Shown here: positions 34,373 to 44,053 of the stretch, piece by piece | How the letters are laid out: each line of letters starts with the position of its first letter | Numbering within the stretch: position 1 is the first letter of the stretch | Origin: Niabella ginsenosidivorans | GTDB taxonomy: Bacteria; Bacteroidota; Bacteroidia; Chitinophagales; Chitinophagaceae | Length of the DNA: 64,000 nt | Direction of reading: 5' to 3' | Assembly (NCBI RefSeq): GCF_001654455.1 | Contig: NZ_CP015772.1 | Span: 3,844,001 to 3,908,000 of the forward strand | Notes under the pieces: model-generated | What the model saw: only the letters and a program-made list of their open reading frames with translations | Database searches by the model: none | Told to the model about the DNA's origin: nothing | Program-made: the position numbers and the translations under genes

Positions 34373-35716
34373 TTACTTTTCTGCTTCAATGGGCTCTTCT
34401 GCTGCCACCACTACTTCCTCGGCCTCATCAGTAGCTGCTGCCACGGGCTTTGGCCGTTCCAGGCTTTCCACGTTCCTGGACACACTTAAAATAATTCCTA
34501 TTGCCAGACAAGTGAACAGGAAGCTGGATCCGCCCATACTTACCAGCGGCAGTGTTACCCCTGTTACAGGAAACAGGTTCACCGTTACTGCCATATTGGC
34601 CACTGCCTGTATGGCCAGTGTGAAACTCAGCCCCAATGCCAGGAAAGCGCCAAATGCAAACGGGCACCTCTTAAAGATCCTTATACAGCGGTAAAGGAAC
34701 ACGATGTATACAAACAGGATAAAAGCGCCTCCTACCAAACCATACTCTTCAATAATAATAGCGAAGATAAAATCATTATATGCCTGCGGCAGGTAATCCC
34801 TGGTGGTGCTGTTGCCCGGGCCTACGCCGAAAAGGCCACCTCTTGAAATAGCGATCTTGGCCTGGTTTACCTGGTACATTTCATCATTGTCTGCTTCTTT
34901 GCCACCATATATAAAGTTCTCAACACGACCAATCCAGGTACTTACCCTTCCTGTAAGCCCGCTTCCGGATTTCTTTGCTGCATCGGAGGTAGCCGTTGCT
35001 GCCGCTGCCCCGTCTCCTTTTTTATGCTGCACCACTGCTGCCATAATCAGCATCATGATGGGTATTAGGGCAAGGCCAATAACGAGCAATATGTGCCTGA
35101 CGCTTACACGCCCTATAAATAATAACAGCAGGCAACTGGCGCCCAGCAACAACGCTGTTGACAAATTTGCCGGGGCAATTAATAAGCAGGTAATACCCAC
35201 CGGCAGGATTACGGGCAGAAATCCCTTTTTAAAGCTTTTGATCACCTGCTGTTTCCGGCTGAGCAAACGTGCCAGGTACATGAATAAGGCCAGCTTTGCA
35301 AGATCGGAGGTCTGCATGGTCATATTGATCAGCGGCACTCTTATCCAGCGGCTGCCTTCATTCATTTTTACACCAAAGAACAGGGTATACGCCAGCAGCG
35401 GAATGCTTAATATGAACAGGATCCTGGCCACCTTTGAATAAATAGTATAATTGACCCTATGTGCAAAGTAAACAATAGCAAAGCCCAGTAAAATAAAGAT
35501 GACCTGTTTAAATAAATAGACCTCTGTATTCCCTTTATATTTTTTATAGGCCAGAGAGCCTGTTGCACTATACACTGCCAGCAGGGAAATGAGCGTCAGC
35601 AATACCACCAGCGCCCAGATCACTTTATCGCCACGGGCATGTTGATCCAGTCCTCCTTTCCAGCCCTTCAATTTAGCGGCTTTCTCTTCCGATGTTATTT
35701 CTGCTATTGCCGACAT
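34373..35716 (-). CDS. ftsW: Septal glycosyltransferase FtsW (SEDS)
   Basis: 447 aa, a SEDS membrane protein with about ten TM helices between residues 30 and 410. Typical motifs are NEGSRWIRVPLINMTMQTSDLAKLALFMYLARLLSRK, NLSTALLLGASCLLLLFIGRV and GLFGVGPGNSTTRDYLPQAYNDFIFAIIIEEYG. FtsW polymerises glycan strands from lipid II at the septum with FtsI. An Ala/Lys-rich insert near residues 225-250 forms a cytoplasmic or periplasmic loop. The hydrophilic C-terminal tail is acidic (ATDEAEEVVVAAEEPIEAEK). Confidence 0.96.
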   Translation of the reverse strand: MSAIAEITSEEKAAKLKGWKGGLDQHARGDKVIWALVVLLTLISLLAVYSATGSLAYKKYKGNTEVYLFKQVIFILLGFAIVYFAHRVNYTIYSKVARILFILSIPLLAYTLFFGVKMNEGSRWIRVPLINMTMQTSDLAKLALFMYLARLLSRKQQVIKSFKKGFLPVILPVGITCLLIAPANLSTALLLGASCLLLLFIGRVSVRHILLVIGLALIPIMMLIMAAVVQHKKGDGAAAATATSDAAKKSGSGLTGRVSTWIGRVENFIYGGKEADNDEMYQVNQAKIAISRGGLFGVGPGNSTTRDYLPQAYNDFIFAIIIEEYGLVGGAFILFVYIVFLYRCIRIFKRCPFAFGAFLALGLSFTLAIQAVANMAVTVNLFPVTGVTLPLVSMGGSSFLFTCLAIGIILSVSRNVESLERPKPVAAATDEAEEVVVAAEEPIEAEK

Positions 35717-35729
35717 CTTAACAATTCAT

Positions 35730-37067
35730 TTATAATTCGATCACGGCGCGTTTGAACTGCCTGCCCCGATCTTCATAATTTTTAAACAGGTCAAAGCTTG
35801 CACAGGCAGGGCTTAATAAAACCACGTCGCCTTTTTCAGCATGTGCAAAAGCGGCGCCCACTGCCTCTTCAGCACTGGTGGTGTCAATAATAATGGATAC
35901 CGTATTCCCGAATGCTTCATGTATCTTTTTATTATCCACACCCAGGCAAATAATGGCTTTCACTTTTTCAGCCACCATTTCCTGCATCAGCGAGTAATCA
36001 TTACCCTTGTCAACGCCTCCAAGGATTAACACGGTGGGTTTGGTCATGCTTTCCAAAGCATACCATGTAGAGTTTACATTGGTGGCCTTACTGTCATTAA
36101 TAAACTCTACCCCACGGATGGTGGCCACATGCTCCATACGGTGCTCCAGGTTCTGAAAAGTCTGCACTGCTTCCCGGATCTTTTCCTTGCGAATGTCCAT
36201 TGTTGCCGCCGTCACACATGCTGCCATAGTATTATACTGGTTGTGTTTACCTTTAAGCGTAAAGTCATAAATGCTCATATTTATGAAATCTTCGCCCGTT
36301 CTTACATACATGTCCCCATCTTTTATAAATGCCGCGCTGTTTTCATTCTCCATGCTAATCGGTAATTGAATTGATTGAATATTGAATTTGTCTAATGATC
36401 TTTTTGTTACTTCATCGTCTGCGTTATATATAAAATAATCCGTTGCCTGCTGATTCCTGATAATGCGGAATTTGCTGGCTATATAATTATCGAAATTGTA
36501 TCCGTAACGATCCAGGTGATCCTCCGTAATATTGGTCAGCACGCTGATATAGGGCCTGAACTGATCAATATCATCCAGCTGAAAACTGCTTACCTCCACC
36601 ACGTAAACCGGTTTGGGATCCAGCGCTACCTGTTTTGCAAAGGACATGCCTATATTGCCTGCCAGCGCAGCATCCAGCCCTCCTGTTTTTAAAATATGAT
36701 GAATGAGGGCCGTTGTGGTGGTTTTACCATTGCTGCCGGTAATCGCCACAATTTTACTGCTGCCTGCAAAACGATAGGCCAGCTCTATTTCACTGATCAC
36801 CGGAATGCCCTTTGCCCTGATCTTTTGCATCAGCTCATTTTTTTCAGGAATACCGGGGCTTTTGACGATCTCATCCGCCACCAGTATTTTTTCTTCCGTA
36901 TGACCGCCTTCTTCCCAACTGATCCCTTCCTGTTCCAGCTCGTTACGATATACTTCTTTCAAAGAACCTCCGTCTGATAAAAAAACCCCGTAGCCTTTTT
37001 GCCGGGCCAGTATTGCTGCTCCAACACCACTTTCTCCGCCACCCAGTATAACCAAATGTTTTTCCAT
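35730..37067 (-). CDS. murD: UDP-MurNAc-L-Ala:D-Glu ligase
   Basis: 445 aa. It has an N-terminal Rossmann start (MEKHLVILGGGESGVGAAIL), the P-loop AITGSNGKTTTTA (108-120) and the Mur ligase signature blocks VYVVEVSSFQLDDIDQFRPY and NITEDHLDRYGYN. HRMEHVATIRGVEFINDSKATN is the C-terminal MurD block that contacts D-Glu. It adds D-glutamate to UDP-MurNAc-L-Ala. It lies 3 bp downstream of mraY and 13 bp upstream of ftsW. Confidence 0.97.
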   Translation of the reverse strand: MEKHLVILGGGESGVGAAILARQKGYGVFLSDGGSLKEVYRNELEQEGISWEEGGHTEEKILVADEIVKSPGIPEKNELMQKIRAKGIPVISEIELAYRFAGSSKIVAITGSNGKTTTTALIHHILKTGGLDAALAGNIGMSFAKQVALDPKPVYVVEVSSFQLDDIDQFRPYISVLTNITEDHLDRYGYNFDNYIASKFRIIRNQQATDYFIYNADDEVTKRSLDKFNIQSIQLPISMENENSAAFIKDGDMYVRTGEDFINMSIYDFTLKGKHNQYNTMAACVTAATMDIRKEKIREAVQTFQNLEHRMEHVATIRGVEFINDSKATNVNSTWYALESMTKPTVLILGGVDKGNDYSLMQEMVAEKVKAIICLGVDNKKIHEAFGNTVSIIIDTTSAEEAVGAAFAHAEKGDVVLLSPACASFDLFKNYEDRGRQFKRAVIEL

Positions 37068-37070
37068 TGC

Positions 37071-38348
37071 CTACCTTAGCTTTAAGGTTACGATGCATAC
37101 AACCACCAGTAAGATCTGCACGATCCAGAATCTTGTTACGATCTTTGCCTCATGATAGCCCAGCTTCTGATAATGATGGTGCAATGGGCTCATTAAAAAG
37201 ATCCTCCTTCCTTCCCCATATTTCTTCTTTGTGTATTTGAAATAAGCCACCTGTAGCATCACGCTGATATTCTCTACAAGGAACACCCCGCAAAAAATAG
37301 GAATCAGCAGCTCTTTATGAACAATGATTGCTATTGACGCAATGATACCACCCAGCGTTAAACTGCCCGTGTCGCCCATAAAAACCTGTGCCGGATAAGA
37401 GTTGTACCAGAGGAAACCCACACAGGCCCCGATCATTGCGGCAAGGAAAATAGACAGCTCTCCCAGGTTGGGGATGTACATAATATTCAGGTAATCTGCA
37501 AAATTGAAGTTACCGCTGGCATAAGCAAAAATACCGAGCATTACCCCGATCAATGCTGATGTTCCTGTGGCCAGCCCATCCAGCCCGTCTGTTATATTTG
37601 CACCGTTTGAAACCGCTACAATAATGAACACGACAATAGCGATATACAATATCCACGAATAAGGCCGCAACGGTTCCGGCAGTAACTTTGAATAATTAAA
37701 TTCATGAGTTTTTACAAACGGAATAGTGGTAACAGGCTCTTTGGTGGCTACAAAATGCTTGGTTTTATTATTAACGGTCTTGGTGATCACTTCTGTTTCA
37801 GAAGGGCCCGGCGTACCTATGAATTCGCGCCAGATCTTTACATTGCTGTTGAAATATAAAACAGCGCCTACAGTAACCCCCAACACCACCTGTCCGAAAA
37901 TCTTAAATTTCCCGGCCAATCCATCCTTATCGCTTTTTTTATACACTTCCCCTTTTTCTGCTGCCTGTCTTTTGGCCCGCAGCTTCAGGTAATCGTCCGT
38001 AAAGCCAACCGCCCCTAACCAGATCGTTGTAAAGAGCATTAGCAAAATATAAACCGTATCCAGTCTTGCAAAGAGCAATGTAGGCACCAATATGCCCAGT
38101 ATAATGATCAGTCCTCCCATGGTAGGCGTTCCTTTTTTAGCCTGCTCACCGGCAAGACCAAGGTCCCTGACGGTTTCCCCTGCCAGCCTTCTGCGCAACA
38201 CGTTGATCAGTCGTTTACCAAATATCAGCGTGATGGTAAGCGCCAGCAAAACCGCCATCATTACCCGGAAGGTGATAAAATCCATCAGGTTCCTTCCCGG
38301 GAAATTGATCCCCTGCGCTTTCAACCACTCAAATAAATGATATAACAT
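37071..38348 (-). CDS. mraY: Phospho-N-acetylmuramoyl-pentapeptide transferase
   Basis: 425 aa, longer than the usual 320-360 because of a loop of about 60 residues (around 175-235, [20 protein letters not shown] and [12 protein letters not shown]), typical of Bacteroidetes MraY as far as I know. Ten TM helices are expected. Active-site features are [23 protein letters not shown] and [19 protein letters not shown]. It transfers phospho-MurNAc-pentapeptide to undecaprenyl phosphate, giving lipid I in the inner membrane. About 98 bp separate it from murE. Confidence 0.97.
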   Translation of the reverse strand: MLYHLFEWLKAQGINFPGRNLMDFITFRVMMAVLLALTITLIFGKRLINVLRRRLAGETVRDLGLAGEQAKKGTPTMGGLIIILGILVPTLLFARLDTVYILLMLFTTIWLGAVGFTDDYLKLRAKRQAAEKGEVYKKSDKDGLAGKFKIFGQVVLGVTVGAVLYFNSNVKIWREFIGTPGPSETEVITKTVNNKTKHFVATKEPVTTIPFVKTHEFNYSKLLPEPLRPYSWILYIAIVVFIIVAVSNGANITDGLDGLATGTSALIGVMLGIFAYASGNFNFADYLNIMYIPNLGELSIFLAAMIGACVGFLWYNSYPAQVFMGDTGSLTLGGIIASIAIIVHKELLIPIFCGVFLVENISVMLQVAYFKYTKKKYGEGRRIFLMSPLHHHYQKLGYHEAKIVTRFWIVQILLVVVCIVTLKLR

Positions 38349-38446
38349 ATTTTAATTTAATGTGCTAATTAGCTAAAGTGCTGATCTGCCAATAAGTTTA
38401 CCCTGTTCACTTAACAACCGCACAACTGATCAACCAGCCTCAGCTT

Positions 38447-39907
38447 CTACTTCCCCAACAATTCAAAAACTTCCCTTACTGTTTCTTTATCGTCAAAATG
38501 AGTTCGTACTCCCTTCACCTCCTGGTAGGTCTCATGGCCTTTACCAGCTACCAGCACTATATCCTCTGTACCCGCCAGGCTGATTGCCGTCTTTATAGCC
38601 TCTTTCCGGTCTGCAATAGAAAGGCATTTTCTCCTGCAACCCGCACTTACCCCGGCCTCCATGTCTTTAATGATTTCCTGCGGATCTTCATTCCTTGGGT
38701 TATCACTCGTAAAAATTATTTTATCGCTATACTCACAGGCTACTTCTGCCATTACCGGCCTTTTTGTTTTATCCCTGTTGCCGCCACAACCTACCACCGT
38801 AATCACCTGCTCAAATCCTTTTCTCAGTTTTTTGATAGTGGCCAGCACATTCAGCAAGGCATCCGGTGTATGCGCATAGTCAATAATACCGATCACCTTA
38901 TCTTTTGCAGAAATAATATAATCAAACCTGCCTGCCGCACCGCTTAAGGTACTCAGCGCCTGCAGCACATTGATCTTGTCCTCACCCAAACAAACCGCAG
39001 CGCCATAAACGGCCAGCAGGTTATAGGCATTGAACTCACCGATCAAACGGAAATGCACTTCCTGGTCATCTACCATCATGTGCAGGCCCATAATATTATT
39101 GTCAAGGATCTTTCCTTTAAAATCACTGATGGTCTTTAAACTGTAGGTTCTGATTGCCGCAGCCGTGTTCTGCATCATCACCATTCCGCGTTTATCATCT
39201 GTATTCGTTAATGCAAATGCCTGTTTGGGCAAATGATCAAAGAATGCTTTTTTTACACGGATGTACTCATCAAATGTTTGGTGATAGTCCAGGTGATCAT
39301 GCGTAATGTTGCTGAAGATACCTCCTGCAAATTGCAGCCCTTCTATCCTGTGCTGGTGAATGGCGTGCGAGCTTACTTCCATGAAAGCATAAATACAGTC
39401 CTTTTCCACCATCTGTGCCAGCAGGGCATTTAAACTAACCGGGTCGGGTGTGGTATGTGTGGCCGCCAACGCTTCATTGCCCACCCGATTCTGAACCGTA
39501 CTGATCAGACCGCTTTTATACCCCAGTTGGCTAAACAACTGGTACAGTAAGGTGGCAATAGTGGTTTTACCATTGGTACCGGTAACACCAACCAGCTTTA
39601 ATTTTTCAGAAGGCTGCCCGTAAAAATTATGCGCCAGGATGCCGGCCGCTGCCGCGCTGTTTGCTACCTGTACATAAGCAACTGCCTCCTGCATTTGCTC
39701 CGGAAGTGTTTCACAGACAATAGCCACCGCTCCGCCTTGAACCGCATTGTCAATGAACTGGTGCCCGTCCGTTCCTCCTCTTACTGCTATAAAAACCGCA
39801 CCGGGCATTATTTTACGGGAATCAATACAAACCGCATTTACCTCCACAGCCCTGTTGCCCTGCACGGATTGTAATTGGGTCTTATATAATAACTCCTGTA
39901 ACTGCAC
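38447..39907 (-). CDS. murE: UDP-MurNAc-tripeptide ligase (meso-DAP type)
   Basis: 486 aa. It contains the P-loop GVTGTNGKTTIATL (107-120), THTTPDPVSLNALLAQMV (acceptor site) and DNPRNEDPQEII at 402. The DNPR motif indicates meso-diaminopimelate rather than lysine as the third residue. It adds meso-DAP to UDP-MurNAc-L-Ala-D-Glu in the cytoplasm. The start is GTG at 39907, 8 bp after ftsI. The murF normally required next is not in this window. Confidence 0.97.
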   Translation of the reverse strand: MQLQELLYKTQLQSVQGNRAVEVNAVCIDSRKIMPGAVFIAVRGGTDGHQFIDNAVQGGAVAIVCETLPEQMQEAVAYVQVANSAAAAGILAHNFYGQPSEKLKLVGVTGTNGKTTIATLLYQLFSQLGYKSGLISTVQNRVGNEALAATHTTPDPVSLNALLAQMVEKDCIYAFMEVSSHAIHQHRIEGLQFAGGIFSNITHDHLDYHQTFDEYIRVKKAFFDHLPKQAFALTNTDDKRGMVMMQNTAAAIRTYSLKTISDFKGKILDNNIMGLHMMVDDQEVHFRLIGEFNAYNLLAVYGAAVCLGEDKINVLQALSTLSGAAGRFDYIISAKDKVIGIIDYAHTPDALLNVLATIKKLRKGFEQVITVVGCGGNRDKTKRPVMAEVACEYSDKIIFTSDNPRNEDPQEIIKDMEAGVSAGCRRKCLSIADRKEAIKTAISLAGTEDIVLVAGKGHETYQEVKGVRTHFDDKETVREVFELLGK

Positions 39908-39915
39908 GTTTTTTA

Positions 39916-42048
39916 TTATGCCAGATTTAAAATAACCGCCTGTCCTTTTGTGAATGCTGCGCCGGGCAAAATAGACTGCCCTGCAACCTTTCCGCTTCCC
40001 TGTATCCTTACCCGCAGCCCCATTTTTTCCAAAAGGCTGATGGCGTCTCTTAACCCCATTCCCTGCACATTCGGCATCACATTGCCTTTTACCGTACTGC
40101 CGGTAACCACTGGTTTAAACCGGTTGGCATACATGGTCACCCACTGATCTGATTGTGTTGAATCCACATACGGAATGCCCAGTATATTCAGCACATTCCG
40201 CACCGCTTTTGCGCTGCCTGCATAAAAGTAGGTGCTGCTGTCCTTTGACCCTTCATAGCCCTTGGGCGTTTTCCGGTCTACATACATGCTATAGATCTTG
40301 GTAGCAATTTCCCTGAACACCGGGGCGGCCAGCAGACCACCAAAATGTACGGCAGCACCGGGATGTGTACGAATGACAACAATACACGTATACTGTGGAT
40401 TATTTGCAGGAAAATAGCCCACAAACGAAGCCTGATAAACATTATTCCCGTATTTGATATTTCCATCTGCCACATGCGCCGTGCCCGTTTTGCCGGCTAC
40501 CGGAAAGGGCAGATCCTGCAAGGCCTTTTTGGCAGAACCTTCTGTAACCGTCATTCGCAGGCTTTCCTGTGCCGCTTTTAAGGTGGAGGGCTTACAAAGC
40601 GGATCCAGCAGCACTTCCGGGTGCATTTGCTTTACAACCACACCCTGGTTGCGAATGCTGTTGACCAGGTAAGGTTTTACCATTACCCCGTTATTTGCCA
40701 CCGCATTATATAAAGTCAATGTTTGCAGCGGGCTTACCTGTACTGCGTAACCAAAGCTCATGGTAAGCATATTCATTAACCCGCCATGATCTGCAGCCAA
40801 TGGCGCCATACGCGGCCTGGGCACATTTGCAAGGTCTATTGGCGATTTGGTATCCATATGGAACTTGTGCAGGTATTCTCCAAACTCAGCAGGGTTTTTT
40901 CCAAATGCTTTGAGGGCCACCTTGCTCATCCCCACATTGGAACTGTGCGCAATACATTCTTCAATGGTCATCACCGGCTTGGGCATCCGCTCCGCATCCG
41001 TAACCATTCTTGGTCCCACCTGCATACGGCCTGCGCTTCCCACTTCTACCAGGTCGCTTGGCTTTGAAGAACCTTTGTCCATGGCAGCCAGGAAGGTGAC
41101 CATTTTTATAGTAGACCCGGGTTCCGTAACCCGCAACGCATAATTATCATTTTCCCAATAAGTGGTATCATTGGGATTACGCCCCAGGTTGGCGATGGCT
41201 TTTATCTTACCTGTTTTTGTTTCCATAACAATGGCGGTTCCGTACTCACCCTGGCAGGTCATCATCATACGCAGCAATGCCGTTTCTGTTATGTCCTGCA
41301 TGTTCACATCAATAGTGGTATAAATGTCCCTGCCATTTTCGGGCTCTACCTGGAAGCCCTCCACCGGCACTGCACCACCGGAAATATAACGGACCACCCG
41401 CTGGCCATTCTGCCCGTTCAGTAAACTGTCGTAGCTCATTTCCAGGCCTACATTCATCTTCTTTATCTTGCCATCGCTGTTTACATATTCCCGGCTCAGG
41501 CCAATGGTACGGTTAGCCAGCAAACCAAAAGGAGCTATGCGTTTGCTGGTTTCCTCAACAATGATCCCGCTTTTGTTTTTACCAAGGCGCACCAGGGGAA
41601 ACTGCCGTAAGGATTTATAATCTTCAAAGGAAAGTTTCTTTTTTAATGTATAATACCGGCTTCCTTTTTTATAGGCCTCATCAAATTCCTTACGGTACTC
41701 TTTTGCCGTTTTATCTTTAAAATAGCTGGCCATTGCAGCTGCAAATGAATCAATATTCTCTTTATATACCTTGCCGTTCTTATCGCGCAGCCCATCTGCC
41801 ATAAAGTCCATATATATATCAAACTGGGGCAGCGACGTGCTCAGCATCTGTCCGTCTTCACTAAAAATAGTACCGCGGTCGGCGTTAATTTCCACGATCT
41901 TCTGGTGCATACTATCCCCCATATTGCGCCAGTGATCGCCCTGCACCCGCTGGATTACTGTTGCTTTACCCAATACAATGATGCACAGCAGCACGATCCC
42001 TATAAAACAGAGATACACCCTCCACAATATGTCTTTCTTAATTTCCAA
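39916..42048 (-). CDS. ftsI: Septal penicillin-binding protein FtsI/PBP3 with PASTA domain
   Basis: 710 aa. A TM helix (VYLCFIGIVLLCIIVLGKA, about 11-29) is followed by the PBP dimerisation domain (about 50-230), then the transpeptidase domain with S312-x-x-K315 (STIK), S369-S370-N371 and K520-T521-G522. A C-terminal PASTA domain (about 652-710, VMPNVQGMGLRDAISLLEKM) binds stem peptides. It cross-links septal peptidoglycan. The start is a TTG at 42048 (the next in-frame ATG is 43 codons on, beyond the TM helix). Confidence 0.95.
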   Translation of the reverse strand: MEIKKDILWRVYLCFIGIVLLCIIVLGKATVIQRVQGDHWRNMGDSMHQKIVEINADRGTIFSEDGQMLSTSLPQFDIYMDFMADGLRDKNGKVYKENIDSFAAAMASYFKDKTAKEYRKEFDEAYKKGSRYYTLKKKLSFEDYKSLRQFPLVRLGKNKSGIIVEETSKRIAPFGLLANRTIGLSREYVNSDGKIKKMNVGLEMSYDSLLNGQNGQRVVRYISGGAVPVEGFQVEPENGRDIYTTIDVNMQDITETALLRMMMTCQGEYGTAIVMETKTGKIKAIANLGRNPNDTTYWENDNYALRVTEPGSTIKMVTFLAAMDKGSSKPSDLVEVGSAGRMQVGPRMVTDAERMPKPVMTIEECIAHSSNVGMSKVALKAFGKNPAEFGEYLHKFHMDTKSPIDLANVPRPRMAPLAADHGGLMNMLTMSFGYAVQVSPLQTLTLYNAVANNGVMVKPYLVNSIRNQGVVVKQMHPEVLLDPLCKPSTLKAAQESLRMTVTEGSAKKALQDLPFPVAGKTGTAHVADGNIKYGNNVYQASFVGYFPANNPQYTCIVVIRTHPGAAVHFGGLLAAPVFREIATKIYSMYVDRKTPKGYEGSKDSSTYFYAGSAKAVRNVLNILGIPYVDSTQSDQWVTMYANRFKPVVTGSTVKGNVMPNVQGMGLRDAISLLEKMGLRVRIQGSGKVAGQSILPGAAFTKGQAVILNLA

Positions 42049-42057
42049 CGCCTGTTA

Positions 42058-42405
42058 TTATTTATGAGCTGTCTGCATATATTCTTCCAGTGAATCCTTT
42101 AATACATAAGGAGACTCCTGCAATTCGTTCAAGCCCAACGGCTGCAGGGCTTTCGTTAGTTCGCTGGGCTTGCTCCGGAACATCACCTCGCTTTTCAGGC
42201 TTTTATACTCCCATTGTAATTCTTTTACCTCTTTTGCGGTTGCATTTATTTTGCGAACGGTTTTATCCGCCATATGCCCGTTGTATATATATATGATGGC
42301 AAGAAAAGCCAGATAAAACAGGAAAGGCACCTGTTTTACAATAGACTGGTAGTTCAGCAACTTTTTCCAGTTCCACCGGCTTCTTTTCTCTTTTTTTTCT
42401 GCCAC
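42058..42405 (-). CDS. ftsL: Cell division protein FtsL-like
   Basis: 115 aa, a bitopic protein: basic N-terminal tail (MAEKKEKRSRWNWKKLL), one TM helix (VPFLFYLAFLAIIYIYNGHM, about 26-45), then a coiled-coil-like heptad region (about 50-100). The position between rsmH and ftsI is the classical FtsL place; sequence similarity alone is weak, as is usual for FtsL. FtsL recruits FtsI/FtsW with FtsB. The start is GTG at 42405. About 10 bp separate it from ftsI. Confidence 0.85.
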   Translation of the reverse strand: MAEKKEKRSRWNWKKLLNYQSIVKQVPFLFYLAFLAIIYIYNGHMADKTVRKINATAKEVKELQWEYKSLKSEVMFRSKPSELTKALQPLGLNELQESPYVLKDSLEEYMQTAHK

Positions 42406-42538
42406 TGTTTCTGTTTTTATTTTGTCAGCTTTTGAATTGCTATCATCCCTGTTGTGTCACTCACTGCAACACCTCAACAGATCTCAACTGGTTCATGAAT
42501 CATAGTTGATGGCCCATCCATGAACTATCGGCTATGAA
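42406..42538. other. rsmH-ftsL spacer with short repeat
   Basis: This 133-bp spacer contains the 17-mer CATGAACTATCGGCTAT (42519-42535), identical to 10210-10226. It also has an inverted half, ATGAATCATAGTTGATGG, just before it. No gene is seen. Confidence 0.4.
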
Positions 42539-43492
42539 CTATATCCGTTCCGCCACCCTCAGCTTTGCGCTCCGTGCTCTAGTATTGCGCTTCAGCTCTT
42601 CCTCACCGGCTGTTACGGGTTTTCTGGTAATGATCTTAAATGTTTTTTCAGCACTGTGCTGCATAAAGGGATGCTCCTCTTTTTCTTCAAAACTTCCGTC
42701 CCTGAAAAAATTCTTTACCAGCCGGTCTTCCAGCGAATGAAAGGTGATGATCGCTACCCGTCCTCCCGGCTTCAGGATGTCCTTTGCCTGTTCCAGCAAT
42801 TCTTTTAATGCCTCCAGTTCCTGGTTCACCTCAATCCTCAATGCCTGGAAGACCTGGGCAAAATACCTGTTCGGGTTGCCCTTTACTACGGGGCGCAGCG
42901 CATTCTTAAAGCCATCCACTGTTTTCAATGAAACGTTGTTCCGCACCTCAACAATTGTTTTTGCCAGCGTTCTGGCATTCGTTACTTCACCATACTGCTC
43001 AAACAGTTTATGCAACTGCTGTTCAGAATAGGTTTGCAAAATGTCAAATGCTGTCTGTTGCTGCCGCCTGTCCATCCGCATATCCATATCCGCATTAAAG
43101 CGGGTGCTAAAGCCCCGCTCCGCTTCATCAAACTGGTGACTGCTTACCCCCAGGTCTGCCAGTACCCCATCTACCTGGCTGATCCCGTGCAGGCGTAAAA
43201 AGCGTTTCAGATGCCGGAAGTTCTGCGGAATAAACAGCACCCGTTCATCCTCCGGCAAATTGCGCTCCGCATCCGCGTCCTGGTCAAAAGCCACCAGCCT
43301 GCCGCAGGGGCCCAGTTGCTGCAGGATAGCTGCTGAGTGGCCGCCACCACCAAAAGTGACATCTACATAAATCCCTCCGGGTTTTATATGCAGTCCTTCA
43401 ACAACTTCATGAAGAAGAACCGGGATGTGATAGCTGACCGGTTGGTTCGTTGATAAGTTGACCAATTTTCCCGTGTTTTTATTCTTTGCCAT
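42539..43492 (-). CDS. rsmH: 16S rRNA (cytosine1402-N4)-methyltransferase
   Basis: 317 aa from the ATG at 43492. A TTG in frame at 43516 overlaps the mraZ stop and would add eight residues. Methyltransferase motifs are HIPVLLHEVVEGL, GGIYVDVTFGGGGHSAAIL (AdoMet binding), LVAFDQDADA, FRHLKRFL and the C-terminal YFAQVFQALRIEVNQELEALK, then IITFHSLEDRLVKNFF. RsmH (MraW) methylates C1402 in the 30S P site. It sits second in the dcw cluster, directly after mraZ. Confidence 0.96.
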   Translation of the reverse strand: MAKNKNTGKLVNLSTNQPVSYHIPVLLHEVVEGLHIKPGGIYVDVTFGGGGHSAAILQQLGPCGRLVAFDQDADAERNLPEDERVLFIPQNFRHLKRFLRLHGISQVDGVLADLGVSSHQFDEAERGFSTRFNADMDMRMDRRQQQTAFDILQTYSEQQLHKLFEQYGEVTNARTLAKTIVEVRNNVSLKTVDGFKNALRPVVKGNPNRYFAQVFQALRIEVNQELEALKELLEQAKDILKPGGRVAIITFHSLEDRLVKNFFRDGSFEEKEEHPFMQHSAEKTFKIITRKPVTAGEEELKRNTRARSAKLRVAERI

Positions 43493-43512
43493 ACTACCAG
43501 CTTTTAAACGGA

Positions 43513-43968
43513 TCAACCCAGTCCGCCTCCCATTACCTGGGCAGCCAGATCACTGAACGATTCAGGCGAGAACGCATCAAAGAACTCTTTGTATTTAGTT
43601 GTATTCCAGATCTCCATACGATTGCCGGCCGGCACCAGCACAATATCTTTTTCAAGCGCCGCATACTCTTTCAGGTTAGCCGGCAATAACAGTCTTCCGG
43701 CAGAATCCGGCTCCACAAGGGTAGCGCCATTTAAAAAGTACCGTTTAAAGGCCCGGGCTTTCGGATCAAAATCATTCAGCGCATTTATCCGCTCTGCCAG
43801 GGGGCTCCAGGAACTAAGCGGGTAAAGGCTCAGGCATTTTTCAAATCCCCTGTTTATGACAAAGCGATCCGCATCCTCCGGCTGCAGCTGCTTTTTAAAG
43901 CCAGCCGGCAAAAGGAAGCGTCCCTTTGAATCTATTGTTGCCTCGAATTCGCCGAGAAAACCTGTCAT
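43513..43968 (-). CDS. mraZ: Transcriptional regulator MraZ
   Basis: 151 aa, full length. Two AbrB-like SpoVT/MraZ repeats: MTGFLGEFEATIDSKGRFLLPAGFK (1-25) and ATLVEPDSAGRLLLPANLKEYA (about 80-100), each with the 'DSKGR/DSAGR' DNA-binding loop. MraZ forms a ring and binds direct repeats in its own promoter to repress the dcw cluster. A set of three matching repeats lies 33 bp upstream of its ATG (44001-44025). It is the first gene of the cluster. Confidence 0.96.
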   Translation of the reverse strand: MTGFLGEFEATIDSKGRFLLPAGFKKQLQPEDADRFVINRGFEKCLSLYPLSSWSPLAERINALNDFDPKARAFKRYFLNGATLVEPDSAGRLLLPANLKEYAALEKDIVLVPAGNRMEIWNTTKYKEFFDAFSPESFSDLAAQVMGGGLG

Positions 43969-44000
43969 AAACCGGAAAAATTTAAACCTTTCATTAAACT

Positions 44001-44025
44001 AACACAAAATAACACTTTTTCCCAC
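44001..44025 (-). promoter_or_regulatory. Candidate MraZ operator: three 10-bp-spaced direct repeats
   Basis: Read leftward: GTGGG (44025-44021), then GTGTT (44015-44011), then GTGTT (44005-44001), each followed by five A/T-rich bases. The spacing is exactly 10 bp, one helical turn. MraZ of E. coli is known to bind TGGG-type direct repeats separated by 5 nt, and mycoplasma MraZ binds AAAGTG(T/G) repeats. The site lies 33 bp before the mraZ ATG and overlaps the predicted promoter. Confidence 0.65.
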
Positions 44026-44053
44026 TTACTGACCAAATTTAACGCTTATTCAT

